Positions 17,191 through 26,890 of a stretch of 64,000 nt of DNA are shown here, piece after piece. Origin of the DNA: Methanobacterium sp. BRmetb2 (lineage in GTDB: Archaea; Methanobacteriota; Methanobacteria; Methanobacteriales; Methanobacteriaceae). The stretch covers positions 2,065,501 to 2,129,500 of the forward strand of contig CP022705.1 of assembly GCA_003491285.1 (NCBI GenBank), in the 5' to 3' direction. The first letter of the stretch is position 1, and every line of letters begins with the position of its first letter. The translations under genes and the position numbers were made by a program. The notes under the pieces are model-generated. The model was not told where the DNA came from and searched no databases. It saw only the letters and a list, made by a program, of their open reading frames with translations.

Positions 17191-17676
17191 ATGAGTGAAA
17201 AAAAATTGGATAAAGCTACATTTGCAGCGGGATGTTTTTGGGGAGTAGAAGACGCATTTCGCAGGGTTAAAGGAGTTGTATCTACCAGAGTTGGGTATAC
17301 TGGCGGCCATTTTGAAAATCCAACCTATGAAGATGTGTGCACTGGTCTTACTGGTCATGCAGAGGCAATTGAAATACTTTTTGACCCTTCCATGGTTAGT
17401 TATGATGAATTACTGGATGTATTCTGGAGCATACACGATCCTACCACTCTTAACCGACAGGGTCCTGATACTGGTTCACAGTACCGTAGCGCGATTTTCT
17501 ATCATAGTCAAGAACAGGAAAAAGCGGCCGTATTATCTAAAGAGAAATTACAAAGTTCTGGTCGTTACATAAACGATATTGTAACAGAGATAACAAATGC
17601 ATCTTATTTTTATCCGGCGGAAGACTACCATCAGCAATATTTTGAAAAAACTGGTCGTCGAAGTTGCAGATTTTAG
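17191..17676 (+). CDS. msrA: Peptide-methionine (S)-S-oxide reductase
   Basis: Repairs methionine-S-sulfoxide in oxidised proteins. A 161-residue protein with the catalytic GCFWG motif (Cys15), GYTGGHFENPTYEDVCTGLTGHAEA, GSQYRSAIF and the C-terminal YFEKTGRRSCRF. The nucleophile codon is TGT, an ordinary cysteine. ATG 17191 follows GGGTGG; a GTG at 17182 would add three residues. No msrB is nearby. Confidence 0.95.
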   Translation: MSEKKLDKATFAAGCFWGVEDAFRRVKGVVSTRVGYTGGHFENPTYEDVCTGLTGHAEAIEILFDPSMVSYDELLDVFWSIHDPTTLNRQGPDTGSQYRSAIFYHSQEQEKAAVLSKEKLQSSGRYINDIVTEITNASYFYPAEDYHQQYFEKTGRRSCRF

Positions 17677-17760
17677 TCATTTAATGTTCTCCACCCAAAT
17701 TAGGTCATAGAAGGATATTATAACTATCGACTTTTATTTTTAGAATTACTATGAGTAAAT

Positions 17761-18150
17761 TTAGTTTTCTAATGCATTTTCTTTAATTACTTCAATGATG
17801 CAGGGTGTATTCCATCCAACTATGTCCTGTGCGAGATTTTCAATAAAAGTGGGAACATTTTCCATTCCATAGGGTCTAACTACAATTAATGGTTTCTTAA
17901 ATTTTTGGGCAATTTTTATCTGTTTTTCTACTGATGAAGGGTTTTTTGAATATTGTCCCGATAATATGATAACCACATCCACATCTTTAATCTGCAGTTC
18001 TAGGTTTTCATTTCCATCCCCGGGTTTGGCAAGATTTATCCATTCAAATTCATTTGCAGCATTTAATTTATCTAAAAATATATTATACTCCTTAAAATCT
18101 TCAATATGGCTGATATATATTTTATATACTCTTGATTCTTCTTCCCACAA
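17761..18150 (-). CDS. Stand-alone MTH538/ThsB-type TIR-like protein
   Basis: A 129-residue single-domain protein with a flavodoxin-like fold pattern: YKIYISHIEDFKEY at the first strand, EFEWINLAKPGDG, DVDVVIILSGQYSKNPSSVEKQI, and KPLIVVRPYG. It matches the MTH538 TIR-like family, whose founding member is a Methanothermobacter protein and which includes ThsB of the Thoeris defence system. The start is TTG 18150 with AGGG upstream. No ThsA partner is visible nearby. Its function here, including whether it makes a nucleotide signal, is unknown. Confidence 0.65.
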   Translation of the reverse strand: MWEEESRVYKIYISHIEDFKEYNIFLDKLNAANEFEWINLAKPGDGNENLELQIKDVDVVIILSGQYSKNPSSVEKQIKIAQKFKKPLIVVRPYGMENVPTFIENLAQDIVGWNTPCIIEVIKENALEN

Positions 18151-18189
18151 TTCTATTCCCTTCCATTATTTATTGATTTTATACATTCA

Positions 18190-19560
18190 TTATTTATTGA
18201 TTTTTTTAATACTTAAAACTGAAAATAACAATCCGATAAATGATAAAAATGCGAATATTATAAATGAAAGTGTTGAACTGGCTAAAAAAGATGAATAATT
18301 AGCCGGTATAATATCCACGTTTCCTAAAAACAGGGCCAAAGCCAGCATGGATATTCCCATCCCAGTCATTTGCCCCAGCACTCTCATACTACTTAAAGTT
18401 GCTGATGCAACCCCGTAATACTTTTCTTCCACAGAATTCATCAATGCATTGGTATTAGGGGAAGAAAAAAGGGCAAAGCCCAGTCCAACAATTGCTAAAC
18501 CTACACCAATAAACCATAATTGTGTGTCTGTATTAATGAATGCAAATCCTCCTAAGCCCACTGCTGTAAGTCCCATTCCAGCTGCAGCCACGTATTCGGC
18601 TCTAAATTTATCAGATAGTCTTCCTGCAAATGGAGAAAATACAGCCATCATTATAGGTTGTACAGCTAATATTAATCCAGAATCTTGAGGATTTAATCCT
18701 TTTACATATTGAAGATATAAACTTAATAAGAATACAATAGGCACCCCAGAGTTATAGTTTATAAGAGCAGCTAGGTTGTTGAAGGTGAAAGATAAATTTT
18801 TAAAAAGGTTAACATTCAATACAGGACTTTCCATATTCTTTTCCACAAAATAGAACATTATGATACCTACCAAACCACCAAAAATCATCGCGAAACCAGT
18901 TATTTCAGGCAGTAAGGACAATCCATACATTAAAATAATCAGTGAAATAGCAAGAATTATGGATCCTACAAGATCAAATTTTTCACCTACAGCTTCTGCC
19001 CATTCACCTTTAAGTTTTATCACAGCGTAAGTAGCTAATATACCAATGGGCACATCAAAGAAGAATATGCTCCTCCACCCAAAGTACTGGGTCAAAAAAC
19101 CTCCTAAAACAGGCCCCAGAAATAAACCCATAAAAACACCGGTTATAGATATCCCCAATGCTTTTCCACGTTCGCTGGCAGGAAATATTGATGATATTAT
19201 AGCAGCCACATTTCCAAAAATCATGGCACTACCCATTCCCTGCAATATCCTTAAAATTATCAACATGGTAGCTGAAGTGGAAAAGGCAGCTATTAATGAA
19301 GCAATTGTGAAAATTATTATACCATAGGTGAATATTTTTTTCCGACCATATATATCGGCAATTCGGCCAAAAGGAATCAAGAATATGGCCAGTGACAGGA
19401 GGTATGAAGTGGGAATCCAACTTAACATTATTGCAGTTATTATAAAATCGTTAGCAATAGACGGTAAAGCCACATTTATAGAAGAACCCATAAATGGTGT
19501 TAAAAACGAGGCTAAAACAGCCACAATTAATGCATAATTCTTTGTTGAACTTTCATTCAT
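18190..19560 (-). CDS. MFS transporter, DHA2 (14-helix drug exporter) type
   Basis: A 456-residue integral membrane protein of the major facilitator superfamily. It has hydrophobic segments throughout, the loop 2-3 signature GRIADIYGRKKIF, and the DHA2 motif C region (GITGVFMGLFLGPVLGGF). It probably exports small hydrophobic compounds by proton antiport. The TIR-like gene lies 39 bp downstream on the same strand. A second DHA2 transporter is at 44-45.4 kb. Confidence 0.9.
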   Translation of the reverse strand: MNESSTKNYALIVAVLASFLTPFMGSSINVALPSIANDFIITAIMLSWIPTSYLLSLAIFLIPFGRIADIYGRKKIFTYGIIIFTIASLIAAFSTSATMLIILRILQGMGSAMIFGNVAAIISSIFPASERGKALGISITGVFMGLFLGPVLGGFLTQYFGWRSIFFFDVPIGILATYAVIKLKGEWAEAVGEKFDLVGSIILAISLIILMYGLSLLPEITGFAMIFGGLVGIIMFYFVEKNMESPVLNVNLFKNLSFTFNNLAALINYNSGVPIVFLLSLYLQYVKGLNPQDSGLILAVQPIMMAVFSPFAGRLSDKFRAEYVAAAGMGLTAVGLGGFAFINTDTQLWFIGVGLAIVGLGFALFSSPNTNALMNSVEEKYYGVASATLSSMRVLGQMTGMGISMLALALFLGNVDIIPANYSSFLASSTLSFIIFAFLSFIGLLFSVLSIKKINK

Positions 19561-19761
19561 TTAATCAACTTTAAAATAATTTTTTTTTTATTATGAACAA
19601 AATAAATAAACAGAAATCAAGTATTAAAATAATTATTCTTTTAATAGATTGGTATACCTCCGTAGAGTGGTACAGTCTTTTAAAATCTTAATCTGGTTAT
19701 AGTATAAATTTAAGGAACATTACATATATAATTAATATCATTAAAATTTTGTGAGGGTAAA

Positions 19762-20424
19762 ATGAATAAAATAGCTGTTGCTGTTGTTTTAATTTTAGTT
19801 ATTTTAATGGGAGTATATCTAGTTTTTAATCTGTCTATTAATGAACCAATAAAGCTGGATACAGTTGAGGTTAGAGAATATCAGGGAGAAAAACTTTCTT
19901 CAGTTAATGATTTTCGTGAAAATTCCATTAAAGGTCCTCAAAATGTTGATGTTAATTCATACCAGTTAGAAGTTACAGGGCTGGTTAATGATCCTAAAAA
20001 TTATACTTATGATCAGGTAATTAACGATTTTCAGAGTTATGAAAAGGTTGTTACTTTAAATTGTGTGGAAGGTTGGGATGTTACTATTCTATGGAATGGC
20101 GTTCTGGTAAAAGACATTATTAATCAATCCAAACCATCCTCTAATGCTAAAGTAGTTATTTTTTATGCAGTAGATGGTTATTCTACTTCGTTTCTTATAG
20201 AATACATTGAAAATAATAACATATTACTAGCTTATAAAATGAACAATGCTACACTCCCTCCAGAGAGAGGTTTTCCATTCCAATTAGTTGCTGAGAGTAA
20301 ATGGGGTTATAAATGGATAAAATGGGTTAAAAAAATTGAATTATCCAACGATACTAATTATAAAGGTTACTGGGAAAGCAGAGGATATTCAAATTCTGGA
20401 AATTTAAGTGAGGAATTTTTATGA
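19762..20424 (+). CDS. Membrane-anchored molybdopterin-binding oxidoreductase
   Basis: A 220-residue protein with an N-terminal membrane anchor (residues ~4-24) and a sulfite-oxidase-fold molybdopterin domain. The likely Mo-ligating cysteine is in TLNCVEGWDV (Cys101), followed by DGYSTSF, LAYKMNNATLPPERGFPFQL and KWGYKWIKWVKKIEL, all typical of the family that includes MsrP (YedY). It is shorter than bacterial MsrP. SD GAGGG precedes the ATG. It overlaps the next gene by 4 nt (ATGA), so the two products probably work together. The substrate is unknown; reduction of oxidised protein methionine is one possibility. Confidence 0.8.
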   Translation: MNKIAVAVVLILVILMGVYLVFNLSINEPIKLDTVEVREYQGEKLSSVNDFRENSIKGPQNVDVNSYQLEVTGLVNDPKNYTYDQVINDFQSYEKVVTLNCVEGWDVTILWNGVLVKDIINQSKPSSNAKVVIFYAVDGYSTSFLIEYIENNNILLAYKMNNATLPPERGFPFQLVAESKWGYKWIKWVKKIELSNDTNYKGYWESRGYSNSGNLSEEFL

Positions 20425-20666
20425 AAAATGCAAATTTAGTGTTAATTAAAAAAATTGTATGTATAGTTCTTTACATTGTTATAGTGTTGATAATTATAAG
20501 TGGTCTGGGTATGACATACTTCAGGACCGTTGAATATTTAACTCTTGGATTTTTACAAAAAAACATAGCATTCAAGATTCATGAAATTCTTTTTCCGGTA
20601 TTCCTATTACTGTTGATTATTCATACCATAATACCTACACTATTAAAAAGAAAAAAGGATAACTAA
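20421..20666 (+). CDS. Two-helix di-histidine membrane protein, partner of the molybdopterin enzyme
   Basis: An 81-residue protein with two transmembrane helices (residues ~10-32 and ~55-75). The second helix holds His54 and His68 at H-x13-H spacing, the arrangement used to bind haem in b-type cytochromes (compare MsrQ or DUF4405 proteins). Its ATG overlaps the stop of the molybdopterin enzyme, indicating translational coupling. It may anchor that enzyme and pass electrons to it. Methanobacteriales are usually considered cytochrome-free, so haem binding is doubtful without experiment. Confidence 0.6.
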   Translation: MKNANLVLIKKIVCIVLYIVIVLIIISGLGMTYFRTVEYLTLGFLQKNIAFKIHEILFPVFLLLLIIHTIIPTLLKRKKDN

Positions 20667-20688
20667 TTAAATAATTCAGATAATTAAA

Positions 20689-21297
20689 TTATTCCTTTTT
20701 TTCTATTATCACTGCAGTTCCATAGGCCAGTATTTCCTGCATTACATTTGAAATCTCATCAGAATCAAATCTTGCACTTATTATGGCGTTACCACCCATA
20801 TCTTTGGCATGATCTACCATTCTCTGCAGGGCTTCTTGTCGTGTGTGATCCATCATTTTCACGTATTCTTTAATTTCCCCACCAAATGCTGATCTTATAC
20901 CAGCACCTATCTGTCCCCCTAGTCCTCTACTTCTAACAGTTAAACCGTAAACAAATCCTCTGGTTGCTACCACATTATATCCAGGTACATAATTGGAGCT
21001 GACAATAATTATATTATCATAAGTTGCAGGCGCAGTCGTTTGGAAACTAGGAATTACTTCAGGTTCTGGCTCAGGTTCTGGCTCAGGTTCGGGTTCAACA
21101 TATTCTTCTAACTGGGATCCACATTCAGTACAAAATTTAGAGTTATCTGGATATTGAATATCACAATTGGGACAAACCATTATTTTTTCTGTTTCTTCAA
21201 CAGGTTTACTGTCAGCTGTGGATGGCACATCTCCAGAAACATCATCTTTTCTTCTTTTTTCTTCCAATTTTCTTCTTATTTCGTCACTGGTCACCAT
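20689..21297 (-). CDS. Zinc-ribbon plus YbjQ (UPF0145) domain protein
   Basis: A 202-residue protein with three parts: a charged N-terminus (DEIRRKLEEKRRKDD), a zinc ribbon (residues ~38-62, CPNCDIQYPDNSKFCTECG), a linker of repeated Glu-Pro, and a C-terminal YbjQ-type domain (IIIVSSNYVPGYNVVATRGF, then GGNAIISARFD). YbjQ domains are predicted to form pentameric rings and have been called heavy-metal binding, without firm function. SD GAGGAG lies ahead of the ATG. Confidence 0.85.
   Translation of the reverse strand: MVTSDEIRRKLEEKRRKDDVSGDVPSTADSKPVEETEKIMVCPNCDIQYPDNSKFCTECGSQLEEYVEPEPEPEPEPEPEVIPSFQTTAPATYDNIIIVSSNYVPGYNVVATRGFVYGLTVRSRGLGGQIGAGIRSAFGGEIKEYVKMMDHTRQEALQRMVDHAKDMGGNAIISARFDSDEISNVMQEILAYGTAVIIEKKE
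21058..21099 (-). repeat. 12-bp tandem repeat coding the Glu-Pro linker
   Basis: A 12-bp unit (TCAGGTTCTGGC on the plus strand) is repeated about 2.5 times with a degenerate last copy. It encodes EPEP in the linker of the YbjQ protein. It is likely a slippage-prone, length-variable site. Confidence 0.7.
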
Positions 21298-21423
21298 AAA
21301 AATCTCCTCGTTATAATTTTTTTATGAATTTAAATGTAATTATATTATTTATTTTAGCTATTTAATTTATTCTTAACATTAAATCTTAGACTTTGAATAA
21401 ATTAGATTTATTATTGTATGGTA

Positions 21424-23127
21424 TTAATTAAACAATTTTTCAAGTTTTTTCAGTGATAATGTATTTATAATATCCATCTTTGTAGCCCAACCTCTACGGG
21501 CAGTTGCTATTCCGAGATTAATATATTTTAGCTGATCTTGACTATGAGCATCAGTATTGATAACCAGTTTACATCCATGTTCCAGGGATTTTTTAATATT
21601 CACATCACTTAGATCAAGCCGGTTGGGTTGAGAGTTAACTTCCAGGAAAGTATTTGTTTCCCGGGATACCTTAAAAATTTTATCCAAGTCTAAATCATAA
21701 GCCTGTCGTTCTTGAATTTTTCGACTGGTAGGATGCCCTATAATATTCACGTTTTCATTTGCCATGGCAGTTATCAGTCTCTTGGTAATTTTATCCTCAT
21801 TCTGTCTAAATCCTGAATGAATGCTTGCTACTACTATATCTAAGTCTTTTAATAAATCATTTTCAACATCTAATTTACCATCAGAACCAATATTAACTTC
21901 CACCCCATTTAATATTGTAATATCATCCATTCCATTGTTAATTTTATTAATTTCCTTCATCTGTTCTTTGATTCTCTTTTCATCCATACTTCCAGCTATT
22001 TTAAGGCTTCCAGCATGATCAGTTAAGGCAATATATTCATATCCTATTTGGGAGGCAGATTGAACCATTTCCTCTAAACTGTGTGAACCATCACTCCATT
22101 TGGTATGTATCTGGAGATCTCCTTTAATATCATGGTAGCCCACGAGTTCAGGTAATTTTTTTTCCGTGGCTGCCTCTATTTCTCCCCTATTTTCCCTTAA
22201 TTCAGGTTCAATGTAGTTCATTCCCAGTTTATGGAAAAGTTCTTCTTCACTTTCTCCGGCTATCCTATTTTTACCTTTAAATAATCCGTATTCATTTAAT
22301 TTTAAGTTATTTTTTATGGCAATTCTTCGTAGTTCCACATTAGTTTCCTTGGATCCAGTGAAGTACATCAACGCCGCACCAAAGACATTAGCCTTAAAGA
22401 CCCGCAGGTCACATTCAATACCTTCATTTAATCGAACAGTTGATTTAGATGGACCTTTGTTTATTACATCCACAACCATATCCATTGTGATAAAAAAATC
22501 CATAACTTTCTGGGGATGAGAGGTAATCACAAGGATATCAATGTCACCTATAGTTTCTTTTCTTCTTCTTATTGATCCTGCTATTTTCACATCATCGGTG
22601 ATGTCCAGTTCATCTAACTGGGTTTTCAGTTCTTGTGCTATAGGTAAAACGTATCCTAGAAGTTTTCGGGTGCCGTGTTTTTTTGCAAATTCAATATTTT
22701 CAAGTATATTTTTTTCACTTTTTTCTCCCATTCCCTTTAATCTGCGAATCTTATGTCTTTTTGCCTGATTTTCAAGGTCTTCGAGATTTTTTATTCCTAA
22801 TTCTTCGTATAAATGTTTTATTTTTTTAGGACCCAGGCCTTCAACTGACATCAATGCATCAAAATCAACCGGTATTTCTTTTCTTAGTTCTTCCAGGTAT
22901 TGTAGGGAGCCAGTGTCCAGTATTTCTTCTATTTTTAGGGCTATATTTTTGCCAATACCTGGTAATTTCTCAAGATTTCCCTCTTCTCTTACTTCCGAGA
23001 TGTTTTCAGTTAAAAATTCAATAGTGTGAGCAGCTCTTCTATACGCCTTAGGTCGAAATGGATTATCCTCCATTTCTAAAAAATCAGCTACATTATATAG
23101 TATTTCTGCTATTTCTTTATTTTCCAT
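21424..23127 (-). CDS. polX: Family X DNA polymerase with PHP domain
   Basis: A 567-residue protein with a helix-hairpin-helix N-terminus (KLPGIGKNIALKIEE; LMSVEGLGPKKIKHL), a pol X nucleotidyltransferase domain (GDIDILV near residue 195, with a further acidic residue in ECDLRVF), and a C-terminal PHP phosphoesterase domain with metal ligands in LQIHTKWSDGSHS, ALTDHAG, NIIGHPTSR and INTDAHS. PolX fills short gaps in base-excision or end repair, and the PHP domain gives 3' processing activity. Length equals that of bacterial PolX. SD GGGG lies before the ATG. Confidence 0.93.
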   Translation of the reverse strand: MENKEIAEILYNVADFLEMEDNPFRPKAYRRAAHTIEFLTENISEVREEGNLEKLPGIGKNIALKIEEILDTGSLQYLEELRKEIPVDFDALMSVEGLGPKKIKHLYEELGIKNLEDLENQAKRHKIRRLKGMGEKSEKNILENIEFAKKHGTRKLLGYVLPIAQELKTQLDELDITDDVKIAGSIRRRKETIGDIDILVITSHPQKVMDFFITMDMVVDVINKGPSKSTVRLNEGIECDLRVFKANVFGAALMYFTGSKETNVELRRIAIKNNLKLNEYGLFKGKNRIAGESEEELFHKLGMNYIEPELRENRGEIEAATEKKLPELVGYHDIKGDLQIHTKWSDGSHSLEEMVQSASQIGYEYIALTDHAGSLKIAGSMDEKRIKEQMKEINKINNGMDDITILNGVEVNIGSDGKLDVENDLLKDLDIVVASIHSGFRQNEDKITKRLITAMANENVNIIGHPTSRKIQERQAYDLDLDKIFKVSRETNTFLEVNSQPNRLDLSDVNIKKSLEHGCKLVINTDAHSQDQLKYINLGIATARRGWATKMDIINTLSLKKLEKLFN

Positions 23128-23240
23128 TAAAACCCCTTTTATGCTTAAATTAACTAATTGTAAATGTTTTCTAGATGCTTAAATATTATTTCGATTTTTA
23201 ATGTTCATTTTGGAATACCTTGAAATTTCAATCCAATCTT

Positions 23241-26200
23241 TTAAATTCTCTCTTTGTATTTCATTTTTGAAAATTTCAGTATAAAACTGGTTCCTCTGGT
23301 TCTATTAAGCTTTACTGTTCCATCAAGCTGTTTAATCAGTGAATTTATTAATAAAAATCCTAAGGTATTATTTTTATTAACATCAATCTCTTCTGGAATG
23401 CCTATACCAGTATCTGATACCTCTAAAACATATTTTTCATTCTTTTTATGGAGTTTTATTGAAATCTCACCCGATAATCCCAGTGGAAATGCATGTTTCA
23501 TGGAATTTGTAACCAGTTCATTAATAATCAACCCACTAGGGACTGCAGTATTAATATCCATAAAAATATTTTTTGCCTGAATTTTGACTTTTATCTGATT
23601 TGGATTAACATTATATGAACTTAGTAGTCCTGAAACTAGGCTATGTATATATTCTGAAAAATTTATATGGGACAAATCTTTGGACTGATATAACTGTTCA
23701 TGGATCATGGCCATTGATCTTACCCGATTTTGACTTTCTTGGAAAACATCAAATGCATCTGAATCCTCAATAAAAGTGGATTGAAGATTTAAAAGGCTGG
23801 AAATAATTTGTAAATTGTTTTTCACCCGATGATGTATTTCTTTTAAAAGCAGATCTTTTTCTTCAAGGGATTTTTTAATAGTATTTTCGTATAATTTTCG
23901 ATCACTTATTTCTCTAGCTATGATAGTTATTACAGAAATTTCTTCATCTTCCTTCATAGGGATTGTTCGTATTTCTAACCAATGTTTTTTATTATCTAAT
24001 CCTTCAACAGCTATTTCAAAAGGTTTAATATCTTTTCCATTGATTAATTGAGATTTTATTTTCTTCATTAGTTTATAATGTTTCTGGGAAAGGTTACCTA
24101 ACTCTGAAATATGTTTTACCTCAGAAATATTCTCAATGTGCTTTGATAATGTTTTTAATAATATATTATTTAGTGCGATTATTTTGCCTTCAGGAGTAAT
24201 TACAATAATATAATCTGGAGAAGAGGCAAACAGAGTTCTATATTTTTCTTCACTTTTTCGAAGCTCAATTTCGGCATTCTTAAGGGCAGTAATATCTATT
24301 AAACTGAATACTATTCCCTGAAATTTATTTTCACCATTAAATAGTGGATTTCCCAGTGACTCAACCCATAAATAATGGCCTTCAGCGTGTTTATATCGAT
24401 GTGTAACATCACCCCGCATATAACTACGGGTAGCCTTCATAAAAGTGTTTTTTACCTCATCATAATCATCGGGATGGACTTTTTCTAAAAATTCAAATAC
24501 AGAACTGCCAAGAACCTCTTCAACCGGATATCCTAATATTTCCTTAACTGAAGGACTAATATACTGAAAAATTCCTTTTGAATCAACCTGTCCCACAACA
24601 TTAAGCATATTGTCAGTTACTAAAGTTAAAAGTTCTTCCCTCTTTCGCAACTGTTTTTCAATCTTTTTTTGATAAGTAACGTCACGAGTGGTTATTATTA
24701 TTCCTTTAGGAACATTATTCACGTCTTTAAAGAGGGATGCACTTATTTCACCGTGGAAATATTTTCCATTCTTTTTCTTCATATGGTAAATACGGTTCCT
24801 TATGGTGCCTTTCTCCAGTAACTCTTTAATATCCTCATTAACTTGTTTTTGGTCTTCTGGTTTAATCAGGTCTAAAGCTTTTTTTCCAATAATTTCATCA
24901 GTACTTTCATATCCATACAAATCCAGTTTTCTCTGTGATACATAAGCTAGGTTCCCATCAAGATCCGTTACAGTTATGGCTTCTGGGGAGGTTTGAATCA
25001 GGGTTTCATACAATTTATTGGATTCTTTTAATGCTTTACTTGCAGCTTTACTTTTTGTTATATCCATAAGTGATGCAACACTCTTTTTGGTATCTTTTAT
25101 TAAATCCACGGTTAGTAATATGTCTTTAACCTTTTTTTCACGGTCAACAAATTTAAATTCATATTCTGTGGGAGCTTTTCCGTGTTCTGTTCTTCTTAAG
25201 TTGTGATATTCTAACATCATCTCTTTACAATCTTCATGCACAAATTCAGTCCACTTCATCTTTCCTTCTATCTCTTTTGATGAATATCCTGAAATCTTTT
25301 CAAATTCGCTGTTGGCAAGAGAAATAACATGGTCTTTCCCCACTAAAATAGTGGCTGTACCGGTATTTTCAAATATGGATTTATAAAAAGATTCTGATTC
25401 TTTAATTTTTTTCTCAGACATTTTTCTAGCTGTAATATCCCTTATATTCACTATGTTTGCAGGTTCTCCTTTGAATTGTATTTTAGTGCCAAGACCCTCT
25501 ACCCATCTTTTTTTTCCAGAAAGATCCTTTAATTCATATTCTGCCAGGAAACCACCCTTTCCCTGTTTTACTAATTCAATATGTTTTTTTACTCGTTTTC
25601 TCGTTTTTTCATCAATATAGTTAAAGATATTAAGTCCAATAGCAATGGAGGAAGAATCTAATCCTGCAAGTTTTCCAGCGGCAGGATTGGCAAATAATAC
25701 TTTTCCGTCCCAATCTAAAATTAAGGTTGCATCAAGATTGTTATCCCATAAAGAACGAAATAAATCTTCACTTTCCTTTAAATCTGAAATCATTTTTTTA
25801 CGTTCTTCCTCTTCCCCTATTGCTGATGCCAAAATTTTTATTAGATTTTTTTCATCTTCATCAGGGATATAATCGTGCTGATAAACTGTACACAAAGTAC
25901 CCATGGTTCTTCCAGCAAATTTGACAGGATATCCCAGATACGTTTTTAGATTATAGGCTTTTACATTAGGGTCAGTTTCATTATAAGGAGTTTCCGGTAA
26001 ATTATTAACCAAAAAAATTTCATCTCGGTCTTGATTTATTACATCAAAACAGATATGTCCCTGTGCAGGGTTTACCATTTTAGGATCCCTTGGAAGATTC
26101 CAATGCGACTTGCTGTACAGATAGTCACCTTCCAGACTATTATAAAGAGCAGAATGAGCATGCAATAATTTTCCACAAAGAATTGTTAAATTTTCAATAT

Positions 26201-26642
26201 TTACATCTGGATCAAGGCTCAGTCTTGAAAATGTTCTATTCAACTCCTCTAGACCAACTAAATATTTTTCATAATTTTCTAAATTTTTAACAATAGTTTC
26301 AATAGAAAATTTCAGAACACCGTCATCTGGTGTGTTAAAAATATAGTAATGGTCTTTTAGAGATTCCATTTTTTCCAAAGAGGCCGGGTTTACCTTAGGC
26401 GATATAAATAGTATTGGTATTTTAGATTTTTGTTTTAATAAGTTTGACTCATCAATTTTTTCAATGTTTTTCTCAGATAGGTTTTCAATTAAAATAAGTT
26501 GTGGATTGAGTTTTTCCACTTTTTTAAGATGAGCATCATCAATACTTAAATTATCTATTAGTGGATAACCCCACTTTTCCAAGTTATACTGGAGATCTGA
26601 CTTCTTTTTATCTGTAATCAAAAGTATTTTGATTTTTGACAT
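23241..26642 (-). CDS. Multi-PAS/GAF sensor histidine kinase (HisKA_2 type)
   Basis: A 1133-residue cytosolic sensor kinase. Order: pseudo-receiver domain (1-115), GAF (~130-280), five PAS domains with intervening PAC segments (from ~290 to ~880), a HisKA_2 dimerisation domain (EIHHRVKNNLQIISSLL, phospho-His in HH) and an HATPase_c domain (NELVTNSMKHAF; DTGIGIP). In the receiver-like domain the expected phospho-Asp is Glu53 (LILIENLSE). I chose ATG 26642 because the only good TATA element (26715-26722) would start transcription near 26690-26695, inside a longer reading frame from 26714. No response regulator is adjacent; one is at 63 kb. Confidence 0.88.
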   Translation of the reverse strand: MSKIKILLITDKKKSDLQYNLEKWGYPLIDNLSIDDAHLKKVEKLNPQLILIENLSEKNIEKIDESNLLKQKSKIPILFISPKVNPASLEKMESLKDHYYIFNTPDDGVLKFSIETIVKNLENYEKYLVGLEELNRTFSRLSLDPDVNIENLTILCGKLLHAHSALYNSLEGDYLYSKSHWNLPRDPKMVNPAQGHICFDVINQDRDEIFLVNNLPETPYNETDPNVKAYNLKTYLGYPVKFAGRTMGTLCTVYQHDYIPDEDEKNLIKILASAIGEEEERKKMISDLKESEDLFRSLWDNNLDATLILDWDGKVLFANPAAGKLAGLDSSSIAIGLNIFNYIDEKTRKRVKKHIELVKQGKGGFLAEYELKDLSGKKRWVEGLGTKIQFKGEPANIVNIRDITARKMSEKKIKESESFYKSIFENTGTATILVGKDHVISLANSEFEKISGYSSKEIEGKMKWTEFVHEDCKEMMLEYHNLRRTEHGKAPTEYEFKFVDREKKVKDILLTVDLIKDTKKSVASLMDITKSKAASKALKESNKLYETLIQTSPEAITVTDLDGNLAYVSQRKLDLYGYESTDEIIGKKALDLIKPEDQKQVNEDIKELLEKGTIRNRIYHMKKKNGKYFHGEISASLFKDVNNVPKGIIITTRDVTYQKKIEKQLRKREELLTLVTDNMLNVVGQVDSKGIFQYISPSVKEILGYPVEEVLGSSVFEFLEKVHPDDYDEVKNTFMKATRSYMRGDVTHRYKHAEGHYLWVESLGNPLFNGENKFQGIVFSLIDITALKNAEIELRKSEEKYRTLFASSPDYIIVITPEGKIIALNNILLKTLSKHIENISEVKHISELGNLSQKHYKLMKKIKSQLINGKDIKPFEIAVEGLDNKKHWLEIRTIPMKEDEEISVITIIAREISDRKLYENTIKKSLEEKDLLLKEIHHRVKNNLQIISSLLNLQSTFIEDSDAFDVFQESQNRVRSMAMIHEQLYQSKDLSHINFSEYIHSLVSGLLSSYNVNPNQIKVKIQAKNIFMDINTAVPSGLIINELVTNSMKHAFPLGLSGEISIKLHKKNEKYVLEVSDTGIGIPEEIDVNKNNTLGFLLINSLIKQLDGTVKLNRTRGTSFILKFSKMKYKERI

Positions 26643-26714
26643 ATAAAGCCTGCCACATCCTTTAAATGTTTCATAAAATTTAGAAAGTTTACTTATAGAC
26701 ATTATGTATAACAT

Positions 26715-26722
26715 TATATAAA
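26715..26722 (-). promoter_or_regulatory. TATA element for the histidine kinase gene
   Basis: TTTATATA on the minus strand, preceded by AATTTT. A start about 25 nt downstream falls near 26690-26695 and leaves a leader of about 50 nt to ATG 26642. Inferred from consensus. Confidence 0.4.
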
Positions 26723-26890
26723 AAAATTATTAATTAGGACGTATTTATTTCAAATAATCATTTTTAGATTCACAGATACCATTCTATGGTAAAAATTTTC
26801 TAGATTTAGTTTAGAAGAAAATAAGTTAGGAAGATTCTTTAAAATCTGATTATTACAAATCTTTTAAGCTTGGAATTACAATATATCTCT

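Noticed and set aside
17276..17572. 98-aa same-strand ORF inside msrA
   Set aside because: Alternative frame of a strongly conserved enzyme with no ribosome binding site.
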